Shown: positions 52,833 to 62,731, counted from the first letter of the stretch. The stretch is DNA of 64,000 nucleotides from Acidobacteriota bacterium (GCA_016199625.1 JACQGI010000015.1:1-64000), one strand, 5' to 3'. Numbers and translations are program-made. The notes: generated by a model from the letters alone, not told the origin.

Positions 52833-54659
52833 ATGACCGCGGGCCCTCCCGGCACAGAGCCAACTGCTGCCGGGATGGCGTCTCCCTGGTCTTTGCCCGG
52901 GGGGCTCGGCATCGTTCACGTCGTGGCGCTGGGCCTCGTCCTGCGGCTCACCCACCTCGCCTTCGTCGCGCCGACGCCGATGTTCGACTACCACCGGACC
53001 TTCGTCGACTCCGACATGTACATCTTCGACCAGTGGGCGCGGCGCATCGTCGGGGGAGATCCCCTCGGCCGGCAGCCGTTCCACTACGTCGCGCAGTGGG
53101 AACGCCATCATGCCCCTGAGGAGAAGTGGGCGACATGGTTCGGGCGGACGCCGGTCTTCTACAAAGCACCGGCCTATGCGTATCTAGTGGCTCTCCTCTA
53201 TTGGGTCTTCGGGGACCCCATGCTCCCCCTGGCGGCGCTGCAGATCCTGGCTTCGGTCCTGGCCATCGTGCTGCTCCTGCGCGTCACGGAACAGCTCGTG
53301 GGCCGGCCAGCCGGCCTTGCGGCGGCCCTCTTCCTGGCCGTCTACGCGCCGGCGATCCATTTCGACGTGACCATGCTCCGAGGCACCTGGATCGCCGTCA
53401 CGTCCCTGGCCGTCACCTGGCGCTCGCTGGCGGTCCGCTCCCAACCCAGCGGGTCAAACGCCCTCTTCCTGGGACTGTCGGTGGGAGCGGCCCTGCTCTT
53501 CAACGAGGCCTTCGCACCGGCCGTCTTCCTGGTGGCGGGACTCTTCTTCGTCTCGGCTCGCCAGCGGCTCTTCGTGCTGCTCGCCGGCTACGCGGCAGGT
53601 CTGGCTCTGGCCCTCTTGCCGGTCGTCGTGCGAAACCATCTCGTGGGTGCGCCGTTGTTCCAGTGGGCCGTCCTCGGGGGAGTGGCGTTCGCCATCTGCA
53701 ACACCGCCGGGGCGAGCCCATACTTCTTCGAGCCGCGCCCGGACAAGTACGTCCCCGTGATCGAGGCCAGCGGAGGGAGCCTTCTGGCGACGGCCCTGGG
53801 TTGCCTGCGGTCGTTCGATGGCCCGCTCGACGTGATGTTGTTCTACTTGAAGCGGACCGCCGGCCTCATCGTGCCGTACGAGAATCCGGACAACGTCAAC
53901 TTCTATTACGCCGCGCTGCACAGCCCGATCCTGGGGGCGCTCCCCGGGTGGGCCGTGCTCTTCCCGGCGGTCGTGGTCGGCCTGGGTCTCGCGGTCCGTC
54001 GCCTCCGCGACCTCGCCCCGCTGCTCCCGGCGGGGCTCCCGCTCCTGGGCGCGCTCCTGCTCACCCTGCCCATGTCGCGGTACCGCACCGTCCTCGCCGT
54101 GTTCCTGATGCCGGCGGCAGGCCTCGCCCTCGCGCGCGCTGCGGTGTGGGTCCGCGAACGGAAGCCGGTCCCGGCGTTGGCCGTGGCCTTCGTCGCGATG
54201 GCAATCGCGGTGGGAACGCAGCTCCTGCAGACGAAACTGGTCTTCGGCGGACAGCCCGAAGGAGGGTTCCTCTACCGTCCTGTCGAGTTCTTGTTGAGCG
54301 CTCAGGTCTACGAGAGTCGCGGGCGGCTCGCCGACGCCGCACGCGAGGCTCTGGACGTCGCACGCCTCAACCCCGATCGCCGGCTGAAGGCGTCCGCCCT
54401 TGCGGTGCTCGGGCGCCTCCAGGGCCGGCAGGGCAACGCCGTCGCCGCGAAGGAGGCGCTGGCAGGGGCACGCCTCCTCGGTGCCGGCGACCCCTACCTG
54501 TTGGTGGAAGTCGCCGGGATCCAGGCGGACGTGCTCGCCGACAAGGCCGAGGCCCGTGCCACCTACGGCCTGGCCGTCCAGTCGGCCGACAGCGAGGCCC
54601 ATCGCGCCTCGATCCGCGAGCGGCTGCGGCGCCTCGAAGCCGCACCAGGGGCGCAGTAG
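52833..54659 (+). CDS. GT39-like (GT-C) multi-TM protein with C-terminal TPR-like region
   Basis: HRTFVDSDMYIFDQWARRIVGGDPLGRQPFHY loop, ~10 TMs, C-terminal helical repeats. Confidence 0.78.
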   Translation: MTAGPPGTEPTAAGMASPWSLPGGLGIVHVVALGLVLRLTHLAFVAPTPMFDYHRTFVDSDMYIFDQWARRIVGGDPLGRQPFHYVAQWERHHAPEEKWATWFGRTPVFYKAPAYAYLVALLYWVFGDPMLPLAALQILASVLAIVLLLRVTEQLVGRPAGLAAALFLAVYAPAIHFDVTMLRGTWIAVTSLAVTWRSLAVRSQPSGSNALFLGLSVGAALLFNEAFAPAVFLVAGLFFVSARQRLFVLLAGYAAGLALALLPVVVRNHLVGAPLFQWAVLGGVAFAICNTAGASPYFFEPRPDKYVPVIEASGGSLLATALGCLRSFDGPLDVMLFYLKRTAGLIVPYENPDNVNFYYAALHSPILGALPGWAVLFPAVVVGLGLAVRRLRDLAPLLPAGLPLLGALLLTLPMSRYRTVLAVFLMPAAGLALARAAVWVRERKPVPALAVAFVAMAIAVGTQLLQTKLVFGGQPEGGFLYRPVEFLLSAQVYESRGRLADAAREALDVARLNPDRRLKASALAVLGRLQGRQGNAVAAKEALAGARLLGAGDPYLLVEVAGIQADVLADKAEARATYGLAVQSADSEAHRASIRERLRRLEAAPGAQ

Positions 54660-54666
54660 ACCGCCG

Positions 54667-57111
54667 ATGATCGACGGTTCCGGGACTCCCTGGTGGCGCC
54701 GCCGCATTCCGACTCCGTCAGTCCCTCCGGCCGACGTGGCGGCATCCTTGGCGCTCCTGGCCCTGGTCCTCTTCCTCTTTCGAGACGCGGTCTTCGGCGG
54801 GCAGGTCTTCTACTACCGCGACATCCACTTGCAGTGGCAGCCCCAGGTGGAGGCTTTCGTTCGGGCGGTGACCAGCGGTTCCTGGCCATTGTGGAACCCT
54901 GATCGCTCCTTCGGCCAGCCCTTGCTCGCGAACCCGAATGCTCAGGTTCTCTACCCTCCCACGTGGCTCAACCTCCTCATGAGGCCGTGGACGTACTACA
55001 CCCTGTACGTAGCCGGCCACGCGTTCGTCTGCGGCTTGGGGGTCTACCTCCTTGCCTTGCGCCTCGGGACGTCACGTCCGGGCGCCCTGCTCGCGGCGTC
55101 GGTTGCCGTCTCGTCGGGGCCCTTCCTGTCCCTCGCGAGCCTCTGGAACCACCTGGCGGGCGCGGCGTGGGTCCCGTGGATCGTCCTGGCGGCCGATCTC
55201 GCGCTGGCGGCGGGAGGCGCCGCCCGGACGGTCGTGTGGGGGCTCGCCCTGGCGGCGCCCGTCCTTGCCGGGTCGGTGGAGTCCGGGCTGATCGCGGCCG
55301 TGCTGACGGTCGCCTGCTGCTGGCCGCGCCTCGACCGCACGCCTCTCCTGGGATCGCACAATCGCCGCCTCGCGTGGACCGCGGTCGGCGCGGTGGCGCT
55401 GGCGATGGGATTCTCCGCAGCGCAGTGGCTCCCGTCGCTGGAGCTGGCGCGGCGCTCGGCGCGCGCAGGTCTTCCGGCCGCCGTGACCGGGTACTGGTCC
55501 GTCCACCCCTTCGACCTCGTCGAGACCGCGATGCCCCTGTTGCTCGTCGACCTGCCCCTGCGCACGGAGGTGCGCGCCGCCCTGTTCGAGTCGCGCGAGC
55601 CGTTCATGCTCTCGCTGTACCTCGGCCTCACGTCGGTCGGCCTGGGTGTCGCGGCCATCGGCTCGGGTCCGAGCGGGAGGGTCGCTCGCGGCCTCGCCCT
55701 GACCGCCCTCGTTGGAGTCGCCTTGGCCCTTGGCCGGCACGCTCCCCTCCTCGAAGGCCTGCAGGCCATCTTCCCCCCGCTCCGGAGCCTCCGCTATCCG
55801 GCGAAGGCCATGATCTTGACGGGATTCGCATGGGCGCTGCTCGTAGGGCTGGGCTTCGACGAGATCGCCCGTGGGGTCGGAAGGGCGCGGCGGCTCCTCG
55901 TGCCGATCGTCGAGGCGACGGCCGCCGCCTCTCTCGCGGTCTCAGGCGTGGCGCTGTGGGTGCTGCGCCATCGCGGCCAAGAGCTGGGCGAGGCCATCCT
56001 GGCTCGGGAGTTCACCCGACGCCCGTTCTCCGCCGTGTTCGAGCCGGCAGCCGACCGCGTTCTGGTACTGACGACGCTCCTCGTGGCGCTCCTCGGAATC
56101 CACATGATCCGCCGGCTTCTGGGAAGTGCCTATGCCCCCGCGATCGGGCTGGTGGTCGCGTTCGATCTCTCTGGAACCCACAGCCGCCTGACTCCGATGG
56201 CGGAAAGGGACCTCTTCACCTTCGTGCCGCCGGCACTCGCGAGCGTCAAGGGCATGGAGAGATCGCGGCTGTACGTCAGCGATTACTTCGAGCGTGGCAA
56301 GGGGGAGAGATACCTGGGGCATCCACGGTTCGTGCCCGCTCGCCTCAAGGAGGACTGGCCATTCCCCTGGGCCGAGGCGGTCGCCGTGCGGGCATACCTC
56401 CATCCGGCCGTGCTCGGGAACTGGGGGCTGGAAGCCGCCTATGCGACCGACTCGCTGGGTCTGTTTCCGCGAGACCTCGAACTCCTCGTCCGGCTCCTCC
56501 GGGCAGTGGAGGGCACGCCGGCCCATCTGCGGCTCCTGCAGGTCGCCGGAGTGGAACGGGTCGTGACCCTGCACTCCGAAGGCTTCGAAAGCCTTCCGCT
56601 CGTGGCCACGCACCCCACGTTCTTCCTCGAGCCCATGCACGTCTTCCGGGTCCCGGAACCCTTCCCCCGCACCTACGCGGTGAGCGGCGTACGCGTGGCC
56701 CGTGGAGCAGCGGCGGCGGCTGTGCTTCGGGATCCGCTCTTCGATCCCAGGCGCGAGGTGATCCTGCCCGAGGGCCCGCCCACCAGCGGCTCGCCGGCCT
56801 TCTCCGCTTCCAGCCGCATCCTGGCCTGGAGGCCAGACTTTGTGCGACTCGAAGCCGAGGCCTCGGGACCGGGCCACCTCGTCCTCCTCGAGGGCTACGA
56901 CCCGGGCTGGCACGCCACGGTGGATGGCCGGCCGGTGCCGGTGCTGCAGGCCAACCTCGGGTTCCGCGCGGTGGCGCTCTCCGCGGGACGGCACGTCGTC
57001 GAATACGTCTACAGGCCGGCGGCGGTCATCATGGGGCTTGCTCTCTCCGCGGCCGCCATGGCGGTGGCGCTGGCGGCAATCGTTCTCGCGGGGGCAGGGA
57101 GCGCGTCCTGA
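54667..57111 (+). CDS. YfhO-family membrane protein, paralog 3
   Basis: FGGQVFYYRDIHLQWQPQVEAFVRAVTSGSWPLWNPDRSFGQPLLANPNAQVLYPPTWLNLLM. Confidence 0.87.
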   Translation: MIDGSGTPWWRRRIPTPSVPPADVAASLALLALVLFLFRDAVFGGQVFYYRDIHLQWQPQVEAFVRAVTSGSWPLWNPDRSFGQPLLANPNAQVLYPPTWLNLLMRPWTYYTLYVAGHAFVCGLGVYLLALRLGTSRPGALLAASVAVSSGPFLSLASLWNHLAGAAWVPWIVLAADLALAAGGAARTVVWGLALAAPVLAGSVESGLIAAVLTVACCWPRLDRTPLLGSHNRRLAWTAVGAVALAMGFSAAQWLPSLELARRSARAGLPAAVTGYWSVHPFDLVETAMPLLLVDLPLRTEVRAALFESREPFMLSLYLGLTSVGLGVAAIGSGPSGRVARGLALTALVGVALALGRHAPLLEGLQAIFPPLRSLRYPAKAMILTGFAWALLVGLGFDEIARGVGRARRLLVPIVEATAAASLAVSGVALWVLRHRGQELGEAILAREFTRRPFSAVFEPAADRVLVLTTLLVALLGIHMIRRLLGSAYAPAIGLVVAFDLSGTHSRLTPMAERDLFTFVPPALASVKGMERSRLYVSDYFERGKGERYLGHPRFVPARLKEDWPFPWAEAVAVRAYLHPAVLGNWGLEAAYATDSLGLFPRDLELLVRLLRAVEGTPAHLRLLQVAGVERVVTLHSEGFESLPLVATHPTFFLEPMHVFRVPEPFPRTYAVSGVRVARGAAAAAVLRDPLFDPRREVILPEGPPTSGSPAFSASSRILAWRPDFVRLEAEASGPGHLVLLEGYDPGWHATVDGRPVPVLQANLGFRAVALSAGRHVVEYVYRPAAVIMGLALSAAAMAVALAAIVLAGAGSAS

Positions 57112-57151
57112 GCGAAGACTCCGCGATCCGAGGAGCATCACCGACTGGGGT

Positions 57152-57700
57152 TCAGGGCCGGAAGATCTCTCCCAGGCGGATGAGGTCCACCTGACCCAGG
57201 GCCACGTCTTCGACCTTGCCCCCTGGGCCCACTCTCAGCGTGACAGGGACCCTGTGGACCTTGAAGGTGCCCGAGAAGGCCCGCTTCTCCGAAGCTGTCG
57301 CTCCAGGCGCCCGCACGACCGGGAAAGAGATCGGCGTCGCCATGAAGAAGCCCGGCGGCTCCTGGTCGAGCAACACACCGACCACCTGCAGGTTTCGGGG
57401 ACGGCGCTCGTAGGCCTGGTTCCACATGGGGATCATTCGGTGGCAGGTGGGACAGCTGCTCAGGAAGAAGAGCAGTACCGTCGCGGATCCCGGCTCGAAG
57501 TCGACCCGCCGGATCGCGCCGTCGATCCCCTCGGCCGCGAAGGACGGCACCCGGTCGCCGCGTGAAAGGCCGGCCACCGAGGGCGAAGCAGAAGGCGTGG
57601 CCGTCTGCGCCGCTGCGTCTCCCGAAGCACCAGCGACGATCGCCACGGCGAGGGCTCTCACGAGGAACGCCCTGGCCCGCCTCCTCGTCGGCCGCATCAC
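57152..57700 (-). CDS. TlpA/peroxiredoxin-like thiol-disulfide protein, secreted
   Basis: Signal peptide, LLFFLSSCPTCHRMIPMWNQAYE (CPTC). Confidence 0.88.
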   Translation of the reverse strand: MMRPTRRRARAFLVRALAVAIVAGASGDAAAQTATPSASPSVAGLSRGDRVPSFAAEGIDGAIRRVDFEPGSATVLLFFLSSCPTCHRMIPMWNQAYERRPRNLQVVGVLLDQEPPGFFMATPISFPVVRAPGATASEKRAFSGTFKVHRVPVTLRVGPGGKVEDVALGQVDLIRLGEIFRP

Positions 57701-58560
57701 TTCCCCCCCCTCCAGAGCCTGGACTCACGCGCGATGGCGAATCTGCCCTCCTGCGGATCGTATGCGAACGGCACGCCGGTGGGATCCGCGAGGCGGCCCC
57801 CCTCCGGGGGGTCAGCCGCAAGCTCTCGCGAATCCCGCGGCGGACGCCCCTGTCTCTTCCGAAAGCGCTCCACGGCGGCGTTCAGGGATTCCACGGCGTC
57901 GAGGGCATCCAGCCGCCGAAGATTGTCGAGGGCGTTGTCCTTCAGGAAGCCCTCTTCCTCCTGCTCGTAGGTTCGCCTCCAGATCTCCCGAGCGGTCCCG
58001 CGGTCCGCGCTCTTGTCGAGCATCGTCTCGGCCAAGCTCGCGAGCCAGAAAGCCGCGCCGGGAAGCCTCGCGGCTTCGAGGAGCACGGCCGCGCCGCCTT
58101 TCGCATCGCCCAGGAAAAGGTACCGGAAGTAGCCGAGGTCCTGTCGCAGCCGCCAGTCTCGAGGCAGGTTCCGCACGCCCTTCTCGAGGATGCGGATCCC
58201 TGCTTCGGGATCCCCCTTCCCCACCGGCCTGCGCTCACACAGGAAGATGGCGCCGTACTTGTAGGCGATCCTGAGGCGCGGGTCCAGATCCGTGGTGATT
58301 TCGATGAGCGGATGGAGCAGCTCGTACCGCTGGTCCTTCGAGAAGAGCCTCTCGCGGCCGAAGTACTGCACGGTCCGAAGCCAGTAGACGTCAGCCAGCA
58401 GGTATTCGAACCCCGGAACGAGACGCTTCAGCTGTCGTCCCGTTCGGAGATAGAGAATCTCGTCGCGGGGCTCCGGCCGCTCCAGGAGGCCGTCCACCCG
58501 GATCTGGACGAGCGGGACGAGCGGGATCAGGAAGACCCAGAGCGGGCGCGAGGCTCTCAC
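57697..58560 (-). CDS. Helical-repeat (TPR-like) membrane-anchored protein of unknown function in the ABC operon
   Basis: N-terminal TM, LLADVYWLRTVQYFG; ATGA-type overlaps with both neighbours. Confidence 0.65.
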   Translation of the reverse strand: MRASRPLWVFLIPLVPLVQIRVDGLLERPEPRDEILYLRTGRQLKRLVPGFEYLLADVYWLRTVQYFGRERLFSKDQRYELLHPLIEITTDLDPRLRIAYKYGAIFLCERRPVGKGDPEAGIRILEKGVRNLPRDWRLRQDLGYFRYLFLGDAKGGAAVLLEAARLPGAAFWLASLAETMLDKSADRGTAREIWRRTYEQEEEGFLKDNALDNLRRLDALDAVESLNAAVERFRKRQGRPPRDSRELAADPPEGGRLADPTGVPFAYDPQEGRFAIARESRLWRGGK

Positions 58561-59336
58561 GGGAGGTCCTTGTGCCGGAGAGCCGCTTCTGCCAGGCTCA
58601 GGGCCACAGCGCCGTACGCGGCTGCATAGAGGGTTACCCAGGCCAGTCCGGCCCAGGGCACCGGGTCACCGTAGACGACCTGCGCCTTGAAGTCGAAGTT
58701 GCGAAAGTTCGGGACCGCGAAGTAGAGGAGGCGCACGAGCCAGGTCGGCGCGCCAGGAATCACGTCCTGCATGCCGCGAATGACGTCGGAGAACCGGCCC
58801 GCCACCACGAGGCTGAACGTGCACACGGCAGCGAGGACGGAAGACGTCAGCGTGGAGAACAGGAGGGCGAGGGCGACGACGAGCAAGAGGCCGAGGTAGA
58901 GGCCGTAGACGGCCTTGAGCAGCTGGGGTTCCGGGCCACGACCCGTCGCGAACAGCGTGAGGTACAGGCCCGCGGTCATCGCGCCAAGGTTCACGAGGAG
59001 GGTGAACCCCAGCCCGGCGAACTTTCCGAGGAGGAGCTCCCGACGCCGAAGGGGCCTGGAGAGCAGCGGGTGGAGGGATCGGCGATCGATCTCCTTGCTG
59101 ACCAGGCCTACGCCGATGAAGAGGGCGATCAGCGTTCCGAAGATGTCCATGGCCGCGAGGCCGACGTCCTTGACGATCTTCTCGTCCTCCCGGATCGAGA
59201 GCTCCGACAGGAGCAGCCCGGAGAGGGTCATCAAGAACGCGAAGACGACCAGGTTGTAGAGGACGCGCTCGCGGACCGTCTCCCGGTACGTGTTCGAGGC
59301 AACGGCGAGGATGCGGGTCAGTCCTGAAGCTCCCAT
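58557..59336 (-). CDS. ABC-2 type transporter permease
   Basis: Six TMs, LVSKEIDRRSLHPLLSRPLRRRELLLGKFAGL. Confidence 0.88.
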   Translation of the reverse strand: MGASGLTRILAVASNTYRETVRERVLYNLVVFAFLMTLSGLLLSELSIREDEKIVKDVGLAAMDIFGTLIALFIGVGLVSKEIDRRSLHPLLSRPLRRRELLLGKFAGLGFTLLVNLGAMTAGLYLTLFATGRGPEPQLLKAVYGLYLGLLLVVALALLFSTLTSSVLAAVCTFSLVVAGRFSDVIRGMQDVIPGAPTWLVRLLYFAVPNFRNFDFKAQVVYGDPVPWAGLAWVTLYAAAYGAVALSLAEAALRHKDLP

Positions 59337-60283
59337 GCCCCCTCCCGCGGCGCCACCTCCGCGAGGAAGAAATCCTCGAGCGACTGGCGGATGGGGTTGA
59401 CGGACAGGACCCGCCCCCGCCGGTCCCGGAGGTGCTCGAGAGCCGGCAGCAGGGCCTCCTCGGCGACCTCTAGACGCACGCGCTCCCCGAGCACTTCGTG
59501 TCCCCTGACGCCGGGGGGCCAGCCCCCCAGCGGGTCGAGGTCCCCGCCGGTCGCGAGGACCTCGTAGTGGGAAACGTCCAGGTTCAAGATCTCCGAGAGA
59601 TGGCCGGTCGCCACGAGGCTCCCGGCGCGCAGCACAGCGACGCGGTCACAAAGCGTCTCGGCATCGGAGAGGATGTGAGTCGAGAAGAACACCGTCTTCG
59701 CCTGTCTCCGGAGATCGAGGATGATGTCGCGGACCAGCCGACGGCCAAGCGGGTCCAGGCCCGACATCGGCTCGTCGAGGATGACGAGATCCGGATCGTT
59801 GACGAGTGCCTGCGCGAGCCCGACTCGCTGCAACATCCCCTTGGAGAAGCGGCGCAGGGGAACGTCCGTCGAGTGACCGAGTCCGACCAGCTCGAGGAGC
59901 CTCGCGCAGCGCTCCCTCCGCACCGAAACAGGCAGCCCGCAGAGGCGCCCCACGTAATCGAGGTACTCGCGCGCCGTCAGGTAGTCGTAGAAGTACGGCT
60001 GTTCGGGGAGATAGCCGGCCCGGTACTTCCAGGAGAGATCCTCCAGTGGCGCTCCCAGAATCGTGGCTGACCCACTGTCGGGAAAGACGAGACCCATGAG
60101 GATCTTCAAAGTCGTCGTCTTGCCTGAACCGTTGGGTCCGAGGTACCCGAAGATCTCCCCGCGCCGGACGGTGAGGCTGAGGTCCTTGAGGGCCGGCCGC
60201 AAGCGCGCGCGCAAGTGGCCGGCGCGGTAGGACTTGCTCAGGTTGCGGACTTCGAGGACGACTTCCGCCGGGGTGCCTGACAT
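59318..60283 (-). CDS. ABC transporter ATP-binding protein
   Basis: LGPNGSGKTTTLKIL Walker A, RFSKGMLQRVGLAQAL signature, LVILDEPMSGLDP Walker B. Confidence 0.96.
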   Translation of the reverse strand: MSGTPAEVVLEVRNLSKSYRAGHLRARLRPALKDLSLTVRRGEIFGYLGPNGSGKTTTLKILMGLVFPDSGSATILGAPLEDLSWKYRAGYLPEQPYFYDYLTAREYLDYVGRLCGLPVSVRRERCARLLELVGLGHSTDVPLRRFSKGMLQRVGLAQALVNDPDLVILDEPMSGLDPLGRRLVRDIILDLRRQAKTVFFSTHILSDAETLCDRVAVLRAGSLVATGHLSEILNLDVSHYEVLATGGDLDPLGGWPPGVRGHEVLGERVRLEVAEEALLPALEHLRDRRGRVLSVNPIRQSLEDFFLAEVAPREGAWELQD

Positions 60284-60290
60284 CGAGAAA

Positions 60291-60296
60291 AATATA
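60291..60296 (-). promoter_or_regulatory. Extended -10 TGC-TATATT 7 nt before ABC ATPase ATG
   Basis: Reverse strand TGCTATATT-N7-ATG, no Shine-Dalgarno. Confidence 0.45.
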
Positions 60297-60312
60297 GCAC
60301 ACCCCGGCGGGT

Positions 60313-62202
60313 TCACGGGGAAGCGCCGCCTGCCGCGGGCGCGTCCTCCAGGCAGATCGAGGTCAGGAAGTGTCCGAGGGAACGGTGATCCGGCGTGGCG
60401 TCCCTGCGACCGTGGATGGCCCCACGAAAGCCAGGCACGAACGCCGGCGCTCTCTCGATCCGGACGCGGGCGACTGAACCGATCGGACGACCCGCCGTCG
60501 AGCCGGAGAAGGAGAAAGGTCCGCCTGGGACGCTCTCGTCGATGAGCCGCTCCTCGCCGAGGGAGACGACGAGGCGGGCGCTGGCTGCGTCCCTCTTCGT
60601 GCCGGTCACCCGCAGCGCGACCCGCCGGCCACCGCGCGGCGGCACCAGGAGCGCCGTGGCCGAAGGGCCGGACCAGCGACCCCCTTCGTCGGCGGGGTAC
60701 CAACCCTCGAGGAGCTGCTGACCCGCGGCCGGGGAGGCTAGGTCGAGGCACGTCTTGAAGCTCCGCGGCTCCTCCCAGCCCAGCAGCCCGCCGGGCTCGG
60801 CGTCGGGCGGCGGCCCGATCCGCACGGGAATGCCCCGCGCCTCGGACGCACCGGCGTCCACGTAACCGAGGGCCGCGATCGCTTCCCGGTCCACTCCCTC
60901 TGGGCTCACGGCCCGCGGCAGGGCGTGCGCCACGAGCTCGTTGTGGAGGGCGGCCAGCCGCGCCGAGAGGGCCTCGAAAGACGATGGGGTCACGAGAGGG
61001 AGGCGATTGCGCACCTGGGCCGGATCCTCCACCAGGTCGAACAGCTCCTTCAGATGGGGGTATCTTCCGAGGACGACCATCTCGCCGCCCCGCCGCAGCC
61101 CGAGGAAATGGCATCCGCCCACGTCCAGGTGGAGAACGAACTCCCTCTGCCCCGGCTCGTGACGGCGCCCCGTCCACAGGAAGTCCGCGATGCTCCTCCC
61201 GTCCACCGCCGGCGCGGCCCCGCCGGCACCGAGGAGATCCAACACCGTGGGAACGACGTCCATCAGGCTTGCGAGGCCGTGGCGCGTGCCGGCCGGGACC
61301 CCACGCGGGTAGTGGAAGATCAGGGGGACGCGAAGGACCTCGTCGTAGAGCGTCTGTCCGTGCCCCATGCGCCCGTGCTCCTCGAACTCCTCGCCGTGGT
61401 CGGACACCACGACCGTCAGCGTCGACTCCATGAGCCCCTTGGCTTCGAGCGCCGCCAGCAGCCTTCCGATGCTTCGATCGACACGGACGATCTCTCCGTC
61501 GTACAGATCCGCGGCGTCCTCCAGGAAGTCCCTCGGGCGCGTCATCAAGGTGGGCATCTCGAGGTCCTGGATCGCGATCGGGGCTCGTGGACGTGTCAGG
61601 AGCGAGGCACCCCAGGCAGGGGGCTCGTACGGGGCATGGGGATCCAGATAGTGCACGAACAGAAAGAAGGGGATCCGCAGACTCCCCAGGCGGCTCAAGG
61701 CCTCGCGCTCGACGTGCTCGGCCGAGGCGAACGGGCCGTAGCCGAGGTCCTGCATGTACGCGGACTCGTCGAAACCCTGCGTCATGCCGTACCCGTTCGC
61801 AGAGAACCCGTTCGCAGTGACCGCGATGGAAACGTATCCCTTCTCCTTCAAGATCTCTGCGAGGGTGCGGGCCTTCTCGGGCAGGCGGTCACGCATCCCT
61901 ACGGTCTGATGGCGCAGCGGATGCAGGCCGGTGAGGAGCGTTGCCACGGCGGGCTTGGTCCACGACGTCGGAGACAGGCCGTCGACGGCCGCACCCTCCG
62001 AAGCGAGGCGGGTCAGCGTGGGAGCCGTCTCACGGCGATAACCATAGGCCGCGAGGTGGTCCTGGCGAAGCGTGTCGATCAGGATGAGGACGAGGTTGCG
62101 GGCCGGACCTGGCGAACGCGGGGAGGAGCGTGCGCGCCACCCCTCACAGCCTGCGAGGGCCAGCAGGAGAAGAGCGGTGCCCCGGACGCTGTTACGGGCC
62201 AA
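60313..62202 (-). CDS. Alkaline-phosphatase-superfamily (sulfatase-like) lipoprotein with C-terminal beta domain (TTG start proposed; ORF to 62283)
   Basis: Lipobox LLALAGC; LILIDTLRQDHLAAYGYRRETAPTL; VVSDHGEEFEEHGRMGHG; canonical CxPxR replaced by TKPAV. Confidence 0.85.
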   Translation of the reverse strand: MARNSVRGTALLLLALAGCEGWRARSSPRSPGPARNLVLILIDTLRQDHLAAYGYRRETAPTLTRLASEGAAVDGLSPTSWTKPAVATLLTGLHPLRHQTVGMRDRLPEKARTLAEILKEKGYVSIAVTANGFSANGYGMTQGFDESAYMQDLGYGPFASAEHVEREALSRLGSLRIPFFLFVHYLDPHAPYEPPAWGASLLTRPRAPIAIQDLEMPTLMTRPRDFLEDAADLYDGEIVRVDRSIGRLLAALEAKGLMESTLTVVVSDHGEEFEEHGRMGHGQTLYDEVLRVPLIFHYPRGVPAGTRHGLASLMDVVPTVLDLLGAGGAAPAVDGRSIADFLWTGRRHEPGQREFVLHLDVGGCHFLGLRRGGEMVVLGRYPHLKELFDLVEDPAQVRNRLPLVTPSSFEALSARLAALHNELVAHALPRAVSPEGVDREAIAALGYVDAGASEARGIPVRIGPPPDAEPGGLLGWEEPRSFKTCLDLASPAAGQQLLEGWYPADEGGRWSGPSATALLVPPRGGRRVALRVTGTKRDAASARLVVSLGEERLIDESVPGGPFSFSGSTAGRPIGSVARVRIERAPAFVPGFRGAIHGRRDATPDHRSLGHFLTSICLEDAPAAGGASP

Positions 62203-62206
62203 AGGG

Positions 62207-62731
62207 CTAGCGCATCGCGGGGCAGGTCCCCGGCACGCGTACACCCGCGGGGTTGCAGCAGTCCACGTTACCGATCGTCTCACCGATCACGCCGCCAGCG
62301 TCCCCCCCGAAGCTCCGCACCCCCGTGCGGTTGGGGATCGTGGGCTTGGCCTGGTAGCAGAACTCGTCCCGATCGCCCGCCTGCGCCCCACCCGGCACGG
62401 GTCCGTACAGGGAGGTCCGGTCGTAGCCCGACTTGCTGGCCGCGCTGGCGATCAGCACGTCCAGGAACGGGGGTGCCGTCGCACTGTAACCCGGGATGCA
62501 GTTCGCGTCGGCTGGGGTCGATAGGCACGTCAACACGCCGTAGTGTCCGGCGTTCGAGTGATGATACGTGTACTGGGCGGAGATGACCGTACGGATGTCG
62601 CCGATCGTGGCGGACTCGTTGGCCGAGACCCGCGCACGCAGCAAGCCCGGGATCGCGATCGCCGCGATGATCCCGATGATCGCGACGACGATCAGCAACT
62701 CGATGAGCGTGAAACCCTTCGGCGCCCTCAA
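62207..62731 (-). CDS. Type IV pilin-like protein, six Cys (TTG start)
   Basis: KGFTLIELLIVVAIIGIIAAIAIPGLLRARVSANESATIGDIRTV. Confidence 0.9.
   Translation of the reverse strand: MRAPKGFTLIELLIVVAIIGIIAAIAIPGLLRARVSANESATIGDIRTVISAQYTYHHSNAGHYGVLTCLSTPADANCIPGYSATAPPFLDVLIASAASKSGYDRTSLYGPVPGGAQAGDRDEFCYQAKPTIPNRTGVRSFGGDAGGVIGETIGNVDCCNPAGVRVPGTCPAMR
62658..62719. repeat. 62-bp repeat copy A (pilin N-terminus)
   Basis: 60/62 identical to 63337-63398 by eye. Confidence 0.85.

Noticed and set aside
62207-62283. ORF start at 62283 for the sulfatase-like gene
   Set aside because: Would overlap the pilin gene by 77 bp; TTG 62202 gives a compact lipoprotein signal
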